Positions 24,863 to 34,117 of a DNA stretch of 64,000 nucleotides are shown here, piece after piece (positions within the stretch are counted from its first letter, which is position 1; every line of letters begins with the position of its first letter). The stretch is from the NCBI GenBank assembly GCA_023436175.1, contig JAEZKE010000047.1, forward strand, positions 1-64,000. The letters are read 5' to 3'. Below the pieces are notes generated by a model. That model ran no database searches and had not been told where the DNA came from. It worked only from the letters and a program-made list of their open reading frames with translations. The DNA comes from Methanobacteriota archaeon (GTDB taxonomy: Archaea; Methanobacteriota; Methanobacteria; Methanobacteriales; Methanobacteriaceae). A program made the position numbers and the translations under genes.

Positions 24863-26101
24863 ATGAAACTCTTGAAGGGAATAGGTACAAGTTCTTATGT
24901 TGGGGTTGGGAAAGTACGAAAAATTGAAACTGACCATGATATTTCACAGATTAAAGAAGGTGAGATTGTAGTGGTTTCAAAAGCTTCAAGAGATATGCTT
25001 CGGCATCTTCAAAAGGCTGGTGGCGTTATAACGGATTATGGTGGGATTACCAGCCATGTTGCAATTGTACTTAGGGAGATGAGGGTTCCATGCATCGTTG
25101 GAACAACGAATGCAACTGAAATTCTTGAAAATGGGATGATAGTAACTGTTGATGGGAAAACTGGAAACGTTTATGGGGGTTTTATGGAAATTGAGAGTGA
25201 GGAAGAATTTTTTGATATTTATAATCCTGCAACAAAAATTAAAGTTAATTTAAATGTCCCTGAAATTGCAGAAAGTGCTGCACCTTACTCGGATGGTGTT
25301 GGTTCTATAAGGATTGAGAATATGATGGTACGGACATTAAAACACCCTTATAAACTTTTAGAGGATGGAGAGCTAACAAATACTATTTTTGATGGAGTAA
25401 AAATAATTGCAGATGCATTTTATCCAAAACCGGTATGGTTTAGAACATTTGACATACCAACTGATGAATTGAAACGTTTAAGAGGTAGTGAAGAAGAACC
25501 ATATGAATCAAACCCTCTTTTAGGACTTAGAGGTATACAAAAGGATTTAAAGAGAAGTGACGTGCTAAAAGCAGAATTTCGGGCAATTAAATATCTATTA
25601 AATGATGGTTATGATAATATTGGGATAAAAATTCCTTTTGTAAGGGATATCCGTGAGTATATTTTGTCAAAGGAAATTTTAAAAGATGTGAAATTAAGGC
25701 CGCATAAAGATATTGATGTGGGGGTCTCTGTTGAGACACCATCGGTGGTTTTTACATTTGATGAGTTTTTGAAGGAAGGGGTTGACTTCATGTCCCTTGG
25801 TATGAGTGATTTAGCTATGTGTTCATTAGCTGTTGATAGAAGGAGTGTTAAAGTTGCCAAACTCTTCAATATTATGCATCCTGCAGTTTTGAAGATGGCA
25901 GAAACGGTAATTGCAAAATGTAACCTGCAGGGCATAGAAAGCAGTGTTTCAGGACATGCTGGGGGAGATCCCGAAATTGTTGAAAAACTCATTAAGTTTG
26001 GAATAAGCAGTATTTCAACAAACCCAGATCAGGTGCTTAAAATACGAAAAGCTGTTTACAATGTTGAAAATGAAATTATAAAAAAAGGATTTACCTCATA
26101 G
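24863..26101 (+). CDS. PEP-utilising enzyme: phosphohistidine domain + PEP-binding barrel, no ATP-grasp domain
   Basis: The 412-residue protein has a mobile phosphohistidine domain at about 1-105 (GGVITDYGGITSHVAIV, His65). A PEP/pyruvate-binding TIM barrel follows at about 115-412 (GLRGIQKDLKRSD, GVSVETPSVV, FMSLGMSDLAM, STNPDQVLK). It corresponds to the C-terminal two-thirds of PEP synthase or of Enzyme I. The ATP-grasp domain that would phosphorylate the histidine is absent. The catalytic Cys of this superfamily, expected in a C-G-x-A context near the end, is Ser363 here (SVSGHAGGDPE). It may be a regulatory or partner subunit, or a phosphotransfer protein; PEP synthesis on its own seems unlikely. 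The ATG at 24863 was preferred over a TTG 27 nt upstream. Confidence 0.82.
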   Translation: MKLLKGIGTSSYVGVGKVRKIETDHDISQIKEGEIVVVSKASRDMLRHLQKAGGVITDYGGITSHVAIVLREMRVPCIVGTTNATEILENGMIVTVDGKTGNVYGGFMEIESEEEFFDIYNPATKIKVNLNVPEIAESAAPYSDGVGSIRIENMMVRTLKHPYKLLEDGELTNTIFDGVKIIADAFYPKPVWFRTFDIPTDELKRLRGSEEEPYESNPLLGLRGIQKDLKRSDVLKAEFRAIKYLLNDGYDNIGIKIPFVRDIREYILSKEILKDVKLRPHKDIDVGVSVETPSVVFTFDEFLKEGVDFMSLGMSDLAMCSLAVDRRSVKVAKLFNIMHPAVLKMAETVIAKCNLQGIESSVSGHAGGDPEIVEKLIKFGISSISTNPDQVLKIRKAVYNVENEIIKKGFTS

Positions 26102-26383
26102 AAAAATTTATTAAATTATTTAATTCATTACTCAAACTAATATCAAAAGCATCTATTTACATAAAAGTTTGATGAATTAAATTGATAATTTACATGAAAA
26201 CTATTTTTTTAAATTAAACTATATTACAATTTACTGTATATCATAATGTTAATTTATATTATACATACTTGATGGGGGATATCAAACTATAAAATCAGAA
26301 GAATATTTAAAAAAAAAGAAAAGATTTTAGAGAGTTCTGAAGGTAAATATAAAATTAATTTTTTTTACTGATACTTAATTGCT

Positions 26384-26582
26384 GTCAAAACTAAAGTTTT
26401 GACACTCCAAATGCTGCGCATTTGAGAGCTGTTAAAAAATTAAAAATTTTTTAACGCACGAAAATTCTATTTCATAGAATTTTCGATGGCATTTGAAATT
26501 TACAATTTTGACGCTCCAAAATCGGAGATTTTGAGAGCTGTTAAAAATCTTCGATTTTTAACGCCCCGAAACTACAGTTTCG
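26384..26582. repeat. Hairpin cluster (array E) running into the 3' end of hisA
   Basis: Seven perfect hairpins with 2-3-nt loops lie in 199 bp: 26384-26403 (9-bp arms), 26408-26424 (7), 26431-26455 (11), 26459-26485 (12), 26517-26533 (7), 26540-26562 (10) and 26567-26582 (7). Spacers repeat the words GCTCC and GAGAGCTGTTAAAAA. The sixth hairpin contains the hisA stop codon and the seventh encodes its last residues. The remainder of 26102-26383 is AT-rich without a gene. Confidence 0.85.
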
Positions 26583-27304
26583 AGGGCTTCTTCAAAATCA
26601 ATTTTACCTTTATACAATGCAGAACCCACTACAACCCCATAAACGTCAGTAAGACTTAATTTTTTAATGTCATCAATTGAAGTAACTCCTCCTGAATAAA
26701 TAATAGGTATATTTACAGCATCTAGCAATTCTAATAAGGGGGCTGTCTTAAATCCTTCAAGAAGTCCCTCATAGTCTACATTTGTAAATAAAATACCACC
26801 TGCACCTTTTGCTTCAAATATTTTTGCAAATTCAGGAGCACTTTTTTCAGTTTTTTCTGTCCAACCTTTTACCACAACTTTGGAATCTTTACTGTCGAGC
26901 GCTACTATTATTCTCTCACTACCAAACTCACGAGAAAGTTCTTCAACGTTTTCAGGATTTTCTATGGCCATTGTGCCTAAAATAACTTTATCAACGCCCA
27001 TTTTAAGTAATTCTGCAGCAGCTTCTTTTGTTCTTATACCTCCGCCAAGCTGTATTGGAATTGAAAGGGTGTTTATAATCTCTTTTATAACTCCAATATT
27101 CTTATTTTTATCACCAAAGGCCCCATCTAAATTGATAACATGTAAAATGCTGGCGCCTTTTTTTTCCCATTCCTTTGCAACTTTAGCAGGATTTTCGATG
27201 ACTATCTGTTCAGTCCCTGGCTTTCCCTGGACTAATTGAACACATTTTCCATCCTTAATATCAACAGCAGGAATTATTAACATATTATTAGACATATTAT
27301 TCAT
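26558..27304 (-). CDS. hisA: Phosphoribosylformimino-5-aminoimidazole carboxamide ribotide isomerase (HisA)
   Basis: The 248-residue TIM-barrel enzyme catalyses the fourth step of histidine synthesis, an Amadori rearrangement of ProFAR to PRFAR. Hallmarks are IIPAVDIKDGKCVQLVQG with the first catalytic Asp, LHVINLDGAFG, IQLGGGIRTKE, GVDKVILGT, VALDSKDSKV with the second Asp, and IPIIYSGGVTSIDD. It stands alone, without other his genes. The first ATG (27304) directly abuts GAG; the ATG at 27295 has TTGAGATG at a better distance. The last nine codons form a perfect hairpin of array E, so the tail LETVVSGR may be altered relative to other HisA proteins. Confidence 0.95.
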   Translation of the reverse strand: MNNMSNNMLIIPAVDIKDGKCVQLVQGKPGTEQIVIENPAKVAKEWEKKGASILHVINLDGAFGDKNKNIGVIKEIINTLSIPIQLGGGIRTKEAAAELLKMGVDKVILGTMAIENPENVEELSREFGSERIIVALDSKDSKVVVKGWTEKTEKSAPEFAKIFEAKGAGGILFTNVDYEGLLEGFKTAPLLELLDAVNIPIIYSGGVTSIDDIKKLSLTDVYGVVVGSALYKGKIDFEEALETVVSGR

Positions 27305-27438
27305 CTCAACGATTTAAATGTGAAATATCATTATATTTTGTTTGATAAAAATATTGTTATAAGCAATGCTGCTATGAATTTTTCAATAAGAATATATGGA
27401 AATAATTTAATATAATACTTTTTAAAATAGCATTAACA

Positions 27439-27522
27439 CTTAAGTAGATATGACACAATCTCTTAAGTAGCTTATTGAAAACCTGCCTCTTAAGAGGTCA
27501 AGGGAGTTTATTAAACCCTTGA
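27439..27522. repeat. CTTAAG-centred repeats upstream of hisA
   Basis: CTTAAGTAG occurs at 27439-27447 and 27462-27470. The 12-bp palindrome CCTCTTAAGAGG is at 27486-27497, and TCAAGGG/CCCTTGA pair around 27505-27515. The block lies between the 76-residue gene and hisA, both on the minus strand, and could be a terminator for the first or an operator for the second. Confidence 0.45.
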
Positions 27523-27537
27523 TTCAAAAATTATGAT

Positions 27538-27768
27538 TTATTTTGAACTATTTCTGAGTGCAATCCTACTTGTTACCATAGTTTTTGCAGATAAAAGCTT
27601 TTTATCTTTTTTATCGCTTTTTTCAATTTCTAATTCTATTTTTTGAAGTAGAGACTCTAAATCTTCACCTTTACAATGATTAACTTCTTCTATGATGTCT
27701 TCATATCTCTTGTTATCTGATTTGTTCTTATGAGTACTTTGGTTTTTAAATAGTCCCATTTCGTTCAT
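27538..27768 (-). CDS. Small charged hypothetical protein
   Basis: The 76-residue protein is strongly hydrophilic and Lys/Glu-rich, with a predicted helix at about 20-55 (DIIEEVNHCKGEDLESLLQKIE) and a basic end. I do not recognise a family. GAGGT directly upstream of the first ATG, with ATG again at codon 4, supports a real gene. It lies on the same strand as hisA, 234 bp away, separated by a block of inverted repeats. Confidence 0.6.
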   Translation of the reverse strand: MNEMGLFKNQSTHKNKSDNKRYEDIIEEVNHCKGEDLESLLQKIELEIEKSDKKDKKLLSAKTMVTSRIALRNSSK

Positions 27769-28071
27769 ACCTCTATATTTTTTACAATGATTCTTTTTGT
27801 TTAATTAAGTATTTAGATTTTTTTGTATGGAGACATGAGCTGTAATGATAAAACTGAATCAGTATTTTGATGTAGAATCTTAAACACTTTATATGATATT
27901 TTTTACTCAAAGTTTAAATGTTTATTATACTGGCTATTTTTTATACTTTAATTTAATATTTGTAGCAAATTTTATAAATTTTTTATTCACAAATACTAAG
28001 CAAAGATCCTTCTTTTTAAGATAAATGAATGATCGAAGTGGAAATTGGAATTAACTTGAAAGGTGAATAAT
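27769..28071. other. AT-rich spacer between divergent small genes
   Basis: No gene or strong repeat is seen in these 303 bp. It should carry the promoters of both flanking genes; an AAAGGTGA ribosome-binding site lies at its right end. Confidence 0.4.
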
Positions 28072-28491
28072 ATGAAATCTGTAGAAATAACTGGAAATAT
28101 GGATTCTAAAAGGAAATTATTAATGAGCTTATTCTGGACTAACAGGAAAGGTGTAAGAACTGAAGGTTGTGCCCCTTTTTTAATTGAAAAGATCACAACT
28201 GAAAACAATACGTATATACCAGAGGAAGGTAAATTCCTTAAAATATCTGATGATATTTTAAATGATTTATTGGAGAATATAGACAATAAAAAGGAAGTTA
28301 AATTTGTTATTAAGCTTGGAGAAGAGGATATTAAAGCTTCATTTAAAGATAATGTATTTTCTGTAGATACAACCAAAACTAAAGATCTTGAAGATGAAAT
28401 AATCGAAAAAATAGAGCAGGAGGCAAAAAGAAAATATCCAAATATCTGTTTTTCATTCCCTCCACGTGTTGGAGTTCATAAATATCCTTAG
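28072..28491 (+). CDS. Hypothetical protein, 139 residues
   Basis: The soluble, acidic-basic mixed protein begins MKSVEITGNMDSKRKLLMSLFW and ends FSFPPRVGVHKYP. It has one region of alternating beta and helix (about 30-100) and no transmembrane segment. I do not recognise a family. ATG 28072 was chosen because AAAGGTGA lies about 5 nt upstream; a GTG nine bases earlier is less likely. It lies alone upstream of truA, about 300 bp away. Confidence 0.65.
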   Translation: MKSVEITGNMDSKRKLLMSLFWTNRKGVRTEGCAPFLIEKITTENNTYIPEEGKFLKISDDILNDLLENIDNKKEVKFVIKLGEEDIKASFKDNVFSVDTTKTKDLEDEIIEKIEQEAKRKYPNICFSFPPRVGVHKYP

Positions 28492-28789
28492 TATATCTTC
28501 AACGTATTGAAATCTGTAAATATTACTAAACTTTTTTTAAATTTTTAAAATGAATTGGGACTTATTAGAATTAATGCTTTTTTAGAGATATCATAAATCA
28601 TCAATGTGTTATAATAGTTCATTTAATTAAAGGTAAATTTTTACACAATAAAAACAGATATTGATTAAGGGAACTTAATAAGAGTATAAATAAAAGTTTC
28701 AATGTATTTGGGATAATATAATTTACATATTGTGATATTTACTTATTAGATATGATTTCTGACATTTTAGATGGATATTTGGTGAAACA
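28492..28789. other. AT-rich intergenic region before truA
   Basis: I see no gene here. The end carries GGTGA as ribosome-binding site for truA. Confidence 0.4.
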
Positions 28790-29596
28790 ATGAGGAAAGT
28801 TGCTTTAAAAGTGGCGTATATAGGAACAGATTTTCATGGATTTCAAAGACAGCCTGATTTTAAAACAGTAGAAGGGGAACTTATAGATGCTTTAAAAAAC
28901 GCTAACTTGATAGATAACCTAAAAGATTCAGGGTATGCAATAGCTGGCAGAACTGATAGGGGAGTACACGCGCTTGGAAATGTAATTTCGTTTAGAACTC
29001 CCGAAGAAGTGATAATTAATCAAATTAATGATTTTTTACCTAAAAGCATACGAATTTTAGCCAAAGCAGGGGTTCGTTTTGGATTTAAGCCGAGATTTGC
29101 AAAATACAGGCATTACAGGTATACTGTCGTAAATCAGGATCACCTGGACTTTGATAAGATTAAAGAGGCATCTAAAATATTTCAGGGCACTCATGACTTC
29201 TCTAATTTCTCAAAAAGGAGTGAAAGGAATCCTGTAAGGACAATAGATAACATAGACATAAAAGTAGATGAGGATCTTTTGATAATCGATGTGATTGGAG
29301 AGAGTTTTCTATGGAATATGGTTCGAAAAATCGCAACGGCTCTTTTTTTGGTGGGAAACGATGAATTAAGCATTAAAAAGATTGAAACTTTTTTTGATCC
29401 ATCAGCTACGACTGCAATTACGCCTATGCCTCCTGAAGGGCTTATCCTCATGGATACTATTTACGAAGGGCTTGTCTTTAAATACGATGAATATGCAAAA
29501 AGCAAGTTCTTATCAGCTCTTAGGGATGAATATATTCATAACAGAACTATTGCCGCTGCAGAAAAGATCATGATGGATGAATTAACGGGTCATTAA
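28790..29596 (+). CDS. truA: tRNA pseudouridine synthase A
   Basis: The 268-residue enzyme converts uridines 38-40 of the tRNA anticodon stem to pseudouridine. It contains KVAYIGTDFHGFQRQP at the N-terminus and the catalytic Asp motif AGRTDRGVHALGNVISF near residue 52. FAKYRHYRYTV, GTHDFSNFSKR and GESFLWNMVRKIA follow further on. Length and motif order fit the family. GGTGA precedes the ATG. It appears monocistronic. Confidence 0.95.
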   Translation: MRKVALKVAYIGTDFHGFQRQPDFKTVEGELIDALKNANLIDNLKDSGYAIAGRTDRGVHALGNVISFRTPEEVIINQINDFLPKSIRILAKAGVRFGFKPRFAKYRHYRYTVVNQDHLDFDKIKEASKIFQGTHDFSNFSKRSERNPVRTIDNIDIKVDEDLLIIDVIGESFLWNMVRKIATALFLVGNDELSIKKIETFFDPSATTAITPMPPEGLILMDTIYEGLVFKYDEYAKSKFLSALRDEYIHNRTIAAAEKIMMDELTGH

Positions 29597-29913
29597 TTAG
29601 TTAAGTTATTACTCTTAATTATAATTTATCTGTAGATTATTGTGTATTAAAAAGGCTTATAAATCCTTTTAATTTTAATAATATGGCTATTTTGGACTTA
29701 AAAGTATATAATATTGTTTATAATAATCTTTTTATATAAATGCGTCTTATTATATTCTTAAAATGCATAATTCAATGAAATATAAGAATTTATAATGATC
29801 AAACTTACTTAACAAAAAAAGAGATTATAATAGCCCTTATGGTACAATAAACTATATTTCCCTTTTATTTTGAAATACGATAAATATTTAAGTGTTTAAC
29901 AAGAATAATAATA
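29597..29913. other. AT-rich intergenic region before the nucleotidyltransferase gene
   Basis: No gene is recognised in these 317 bp. It is likely to contain the promoter of the following sugar-nucleotide pair; several TATA-like runs make a single choice unsafe. Confidence 0.4.
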
Positions 29914-31083
29914 ATGGGTGATATTATAAGAACAATAATGATGGCGGGTGGAAAAGGGACGAGACTGCGACCCCTAACATTAGTACGGCCTAAACCAATG
30001 ATACCCTTAGTAAACAAGCCTATTATAGAATATACTGTTAATAAGTTGAAAAAATCAGGATTTAATGATATTATAATGACTTTAAATTACATGTCAACAA
30101 ATATTAAAAATTATTTTAAAGACGGTTCTGAATTGGGTATAGATATACGATATTCTGTTGAAAAATGGCCTCTTGGAACTGGAGGAAGTGTTAAAAAAGC
30201 AGAAAAGTATATAGATGATACTTTTATGGTTGTAAGCGGGGATGTGCTTACTGATGTTGACTTTAAAGATGTTGTAAGGTATCATAAAGAAAAAGGAGCA
30301 ATTGCAACAATGGTGTTAACTGAGGTTGAAGACCCTACCCATTTTGGAATAGCTGTAATGGATAAAAATCATAAAATAACTGAATATTTAGAAAAACCCT
30401 CTCCTGAAGATGTATTCAGTAATGTTGCAAACACTGGAATTTATATCTTCGAGCCTGAGATATTCGATTTTTTTGATGGTAAAGACAAAGAAGTTGATTT
30501 CTCAAATGATATTTTTCCAGAAGTAATAAAACAGGATGCAGGAATATACGGATATGTCTTCAACGGATACTGGAACGATATTGGTAGACCGGAAACATAT
30601 CTTGAAGCCACCTATGATATATTGGACCAGAAAATGGAACAAAACTTCTATAAAACAAAAATGGAAGAGAGTATTGGAAAGATAGGAAATATCTGGATTG
30701 GAGAAAATGTTTTCATAGATGAAAAAGCCAGGATAGAAGGCCCAGTAGTGATTGGGAACAACTGTACCATTGAGGAAGGATGTAAAATATCAAGGGGAAG
30801 TGTAATTGGAGATAATGTCTCAATTGGTAAGGATGTAAACATTGACGGAGCAGTTCTTTTCCCAAACAGTATAATTGAAGATAATTCTTTCTTAAACGGC
30901 TGTATAATAGATACAAAATGTTTGATCGATAAGAACACAGTTGTGGAAAATGGAGTTGTAACTGGAAGCCTTGTTGAAATTGGAAGAAACAGTATTGTGC
31001 GTTCTTCAAGGTCTATAACCAATAATATGAAAATCGTACCAAATTCTATAATTGACTCGGATTATGTAATGGAGGCTAAGTAA
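29914..31083 (+). CDS. Sugar-phosphate nucleotidyltransferase with left-handed beta-helix domain
   Basis: The 389-residue protein (COG1208 type) has an N-terminal nucleotidyltransferase domain at about 1-235. It shows the nucleotide-binding motif MAGGKGTRLRPLTLVRPKPMIP, then WPLGTGGSVKKAE, VVSGDVLTDVDF and the sugar-binding EYLEKP. A hexapeptide-repeat beta-helix follows at about 260-385 (IWIGENVFIDEKARIEGPVVIG, quoted in part). It would join a sugar 1-phosphate to UTP, GTP or dTTP. The substrate cannot be fixed from sequence; glucose-1-P or mannose-1-P are most likely. The next gene is a phosphohexomutase on the same strand, which would supply the sugar 1-phosphate. Confidence 0.9.
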   Translation: MGDIIRTIMMAGGKGTRLRPLTLVRPKPMIPLVNKPIIEYTVNKLKKSGFNDIIMTLNYMSTNIKNYFKDGSELGIDIRYSVEKWPLGTGGSVKKAEKYIDDTFMVVSGDVLTDVDFKDVVRYHKEKGAIATMVLTEVEDPTHFGIAVMDKNHKITEYLEKPSPEDVFSNVANTGIYIFEPEIFDFFDGKDKEVDFSNDIFPEVIKQDAGIYGYVFNGYWNDIGRPETYLEATYDILDQKMEQNFYKTKMEESIGKIGNIWIGENVFIDEKARIEGPVVIGNNCTIEEGCKISRGSVIGDNVSIGKDVNIDGAVLFPNSIIEDNSFLNGCIIDTKCLIDKNTVVENGVVTGSLVEIGRNSIVRSSRSITNNMKIVPNSIIDSDYVMEAK

Positions 31084-31211
31084 TTTTATTAGATAATTTG
31101 GCATAATAACAAAAAAACTATTTTAAAGATGTAGATGGGTTTATTACTCTTTTTAAGCCTATTCAACTATTTGAATAAATTATGAGTGTAAAATTTTTTT
31201 TGGAGATTAAA

Positions 31212-32507
31212 ATGTCATTGTATATAAATGAAATTAGGGGAGTAGTAAATTCTGAGATAACCAACGAGTTTGCCTCAAATTTGGGTAATATAATTGGAAA
31301 TTTTGTAAGATCTGGAAAAAAAGTCATAGTTGGACGTGACATAAACGATCCCTCCCAGATGATTAAACGGTCCATAACTGCAGGGATATTGGCAGCAGGA
31401 ATCGATGTAATTGATTTTGGGATTGCTCCAATACCCACAGTGCATTACGGGGCAGATCTCTATAATACAGATGTACTTGTTACTGTAACTGCTTCTCATA
31501 TGCACCCTGAAGAAATAGATATCAAGGTCTTCAGCAATCATGAAATACCACTCACACAGAGACATGCTGAAAAGGTAGCATGGGACAAAGTTGGCCAGCT
31601 TTCATATGTACATGATTACGTTGGTAAATACTTAAATGCAGTTTTAGAAAATACAGAAAAGAATGTTATAAGCAGCAGGGCACCTAAAGTCGTTATAGAT
31701 TGTGCAAATGGTTCGGCGGTGCAGTTTTTACCTGAAATTCTAAGCAGATTGGGCTGTGATGCTATACTTTTTGGTTGCCAGCCAACCAATGTAAGTGCCA
31801 GAAAATTTGCAGAACCAACTCCTGAAAGTGTTTCGCTGGTTTCAAATCTTGTAAATGCAGTGGGCGCTGATATGGGAATTGCAATGGACAACGACGGTGA
31901 CAGGGTAATTTTCATTGATGAAAAGGGAAATGTAATAAGAGATCAAACTGTACTTGCAATACTTGCAAGGGAATCTTTAATTGAAAATCCTGGGGGAACT
32001 ATTGTATCATCAATTACATCTTCAATGTCTTTGGACGAAATAGTATCTGAACATGGTGGTAAACTGATAAAAACACCAATAAACTGCGTTTTAGATGAAA
32101 TCATAAAAAATAAGGCAGTATTTGGCGGGGATGATTCTGGAATGTATGTATTTCCAGAGTTTCAGGAATGTTTTGATGCAATCTTTGCAGCTGTTAAAAT
32201 GTTAGAAATAGTTTGTAAACACAATAAAACATTTTCTACTATAGTTAAAGAGATACCAGAGTATCCAAGAACTGTTTTTTCTGTAGATTGCGAACATGAC
32301 GAAAAACTGAAAGTTTTGGAAAATTTAGAAGAAAATCTAAAAGAGAATGGCCAAATTGATACTACTGAAGGAGTTAAAATACAGGAAGAAGATTCTTTTG
32401 TCCTCATAAGGCCCTCAAGATTTGAACCGTTGCTCAGGGTTTATGTTGAGGCTAAATCATCAGGTAAACTGCAAAAATTGAGCCATGATATAAATAAAAT
32501 GATGTAA
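31212..32507 (+). CDS. Phosphohexomutase family protein with divergent active-site loop
   Basis: The 431-residue protein has the four-domain alpha-D-phosphohexomutase layout. The catalytic-serine loop reads TVTASHMHPEEID, where TASHNP is usual. The metal loop is AMDNDGDRVIFID (usual DGDGDR). The sugar-binding loop near 300 is FGGDDSGMYVFPE (usual GGE-SGH), and the phosphate-binding loop is LIRPSRFEPLLRVYVEA. The serine and metal ligands are kept, but three specificity loops differ from phosphomannomutase/glucosamine mutase, so the substrate may differ. GGAG about 7 nt before the ATG at 31212 fixes the start; an ATG at 31182 would add ten residues. It follows the nucleotidyltransferase and probably supplies its substrate. 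Confidence 0.88.
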   Translation: MSLYINEIRGVVNSEITNEFASNLGNIIGNFVRSGKKVIVGRDINDPSQMIKRSITAGILAAGIDVIDFGIAPIPTVHYGADLYNTDVLVTVTASHMHPEEIDIKVFSNHEIPLTQRHAEKVAWDKVGQLSYVHDYVGKYLNAVLENTEKNVISSRAPKVVIDCANGSAVQFLPEILSRLGCDAILFGCQPTNVSARKFAEPTPESVSLVSNLVNAVGADMGIAMDNDGDRVIFIDEKGNVIRDQTVLAILARESLIENPGGTIVSSITSSMSLDEIVSEHGGKLIKTPINCVLDEIIKNKAVFGGDDSGMYVFPEFQECFDAIFAAVKMLEIVCKHNKTFSTIVKEIPEYPRTVFSVDCEHDEKLKVLENLEENLKENGQIDTTEGVKIQEEDSFVLIRPSRFEPLLRVYVEAKSSGKLQKLSHDINKMM

Positions 32508-32768
32508 TATTCATTAAATTTTTTATTTTTTAAGTGTCTAAAAGTTATTTTTTGTCCAAAGATGTTGCAAAAACTATTAAAGAATCGATGCAAGTGGAAA
32601 GAACTGGAAATTTCTAATGGGGAATTAAGCTACAGGATATGAATCAAATATAGTCGTCCTTATTGGACAACTGTTGGTTTGGATAATATTTATTCAAACT
32701 GTACTGAAAAAAATACTGTCAGCCGTACACATGGTAGTGAGACAGTTGCCTTAAAGGAGGTTAGTAAT

Positions 32769-33695
32769 TTGAATAAAATTACAAATAACGAGAATGGAAA
32801 CTATTTTCATGTAAAAACCAATGATACCATCAGCGATATTGTGAATCACCATGCATTCCAGGGATTTAGCCAGTATATCCTGCCGTGGGATGATATCACC
32901 TATTACTATGACACGCCGCTAGATAATGTTAGTTCACTCTTACCGTATCACAACCATGTGGATCCCAGTATAGTGGTGGGGGCAATTAACCACATGATTG
33001 ACGAAGTGGGCAGCGGTAAAACCATATTCTACGATTTTTATACAAAACAGCAAAAGCAGGAAGATCCCACTAAAGAGTCTACAGGTCTTTTTTTCTTTCG
33101 AGGAGAATCAGGAGCTCCGTTTGCAATTGTGTGCCCTGGAGGAGCATTTGAATATGTTGGTTCATTCCATGAAGGATTTCCATACGCTTTAGAGCTCAAC
33201 AAAAAAGGGTATAATGCATTTGTCCTGAAATACCGCGTGGGGAGCGAGTTAAGGGCTACCGAAGACCTGGCAGCAGCGGTATCTTACATTTTTGAGAATG
33301 CAGATGTGCTGGAAGTCAGCACGGAAGATTACTCTTTATGGGGTAGTTCAGCGGGCGCAAGGTTGGCAGCAAGTATTGGTTCTCATGGAGCCGCCGGCTT
33401 TGGAGGCAGCGATCTTCCAAAACCATGCACTGTCATCATAGTATATACGGCCCATCATGACTTTTCTGGAGATGATCCGCCCACATTTGTAATTGCAAGC
33501 GAGGATGACAGCATAGTCGATTTGGCAGCCGTTGAAAGGCGTGTTAAGGCCCTGAGAAATGCTGGAATTGAAGTCGAATATCATAAATATTATGGCATTG
33601 GTCATGGCTTTGGGCTTGGTGTTGGCACTGAAGCTGAAGGATGGATAGAAAAAGCTGTTCAGTTTTGGGAAAATCATTCGTCTAAAATGGAATGA
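32769..33695 (+). CDS. Alpha/beta-hydrolase (esterase), probably acquired
   Basis: The 308-residue protein has an alpha/beta-hydrolase domain at about 90-305. It has the oxyanion turn CPGGAFEYVGSFHEGFPYA, the nucleophile elbow LWGSSAGARLAAS, an Asp in IASEDDSIV and the catalytic His in GIGHGFGLG. The N-terminal ~85 residues are unassigned. There is no signal peptide. Start: the consensus Shine-Dalgarno AAAGGAGG ends 8 nt before a TTG at 32769; an upstream TTG at 32679 lacks one. Its base composition is visibly more GC-rich than the neighbours and the protein looks like bacterial (clostridial-type) carbohydrate esterases, which suggests transfer from bacteria. Substrate unknown. Confidence 0.82.
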   Translation: MNKITNNENGNYFHVKTNDTISDIVNHHAFQGFSQYILPWDDITYYYDTPLDNVSSLLPYHNHVDPSIVVGAINHMIDEVGSGKTIFYDFYTKQQKQEDPTKESTGLFFFRGESGAPFAIVCPGGAFEYVGSFHEGFPYALELNKKGYNAFVLKYRVGSELRATEDLAAAVSYIFENADVLEVSTEDYSLWGSSAGARLAASIGSHGAAGFGGSDLPKPCTVIIVYTAHHDFSGDDPPTFVIASEDDSIVDLAAVERRVKALRNAGIEVEYHKYYGIGHGFGLGVGTEAEGWIEKAVQFWENHSSKME

Positions 33696-34117
33696 AATTT
33701 ACTATGATGAACAAACTAGGCAGGGTTCTGACGGTATAATCCTTGTGAACTTACATGTGGTGGTGAAATTAAGAATTGTTTGTATTTACTTGATGAATTA
33801 ATAAAATGATACCTGTATCAAATAATTAGGGGATATGGGGTTCTATCATGATTTATTGATTATAGGATCAATTTCTAAAAAGATTTGCTAGTTTTTATAT
33901 TTAATAGAGCTATGTTATGGTGGATATTTAGTAATGGCATCTGGTGCAACCAAAAAAATCTTTTATAATGATCATCACTGCTTTTATAGAATATATGTAG
34001 GTAATTATGAACCGATTTAAAATAAAACAGTTTTTTCTATTTTTAATAGTAAATGTACTCCCTTAATAATAAGTATATAATAATATTTATTACAAATAAA
34101 CGATTTAAATTATAACT
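33696..34117. other. AT-rich intergenic region
   Basis: I see no gene or clear repeat in these 422 bp between the esterase and the broken oxidoreductase. Confidence 0.4.
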
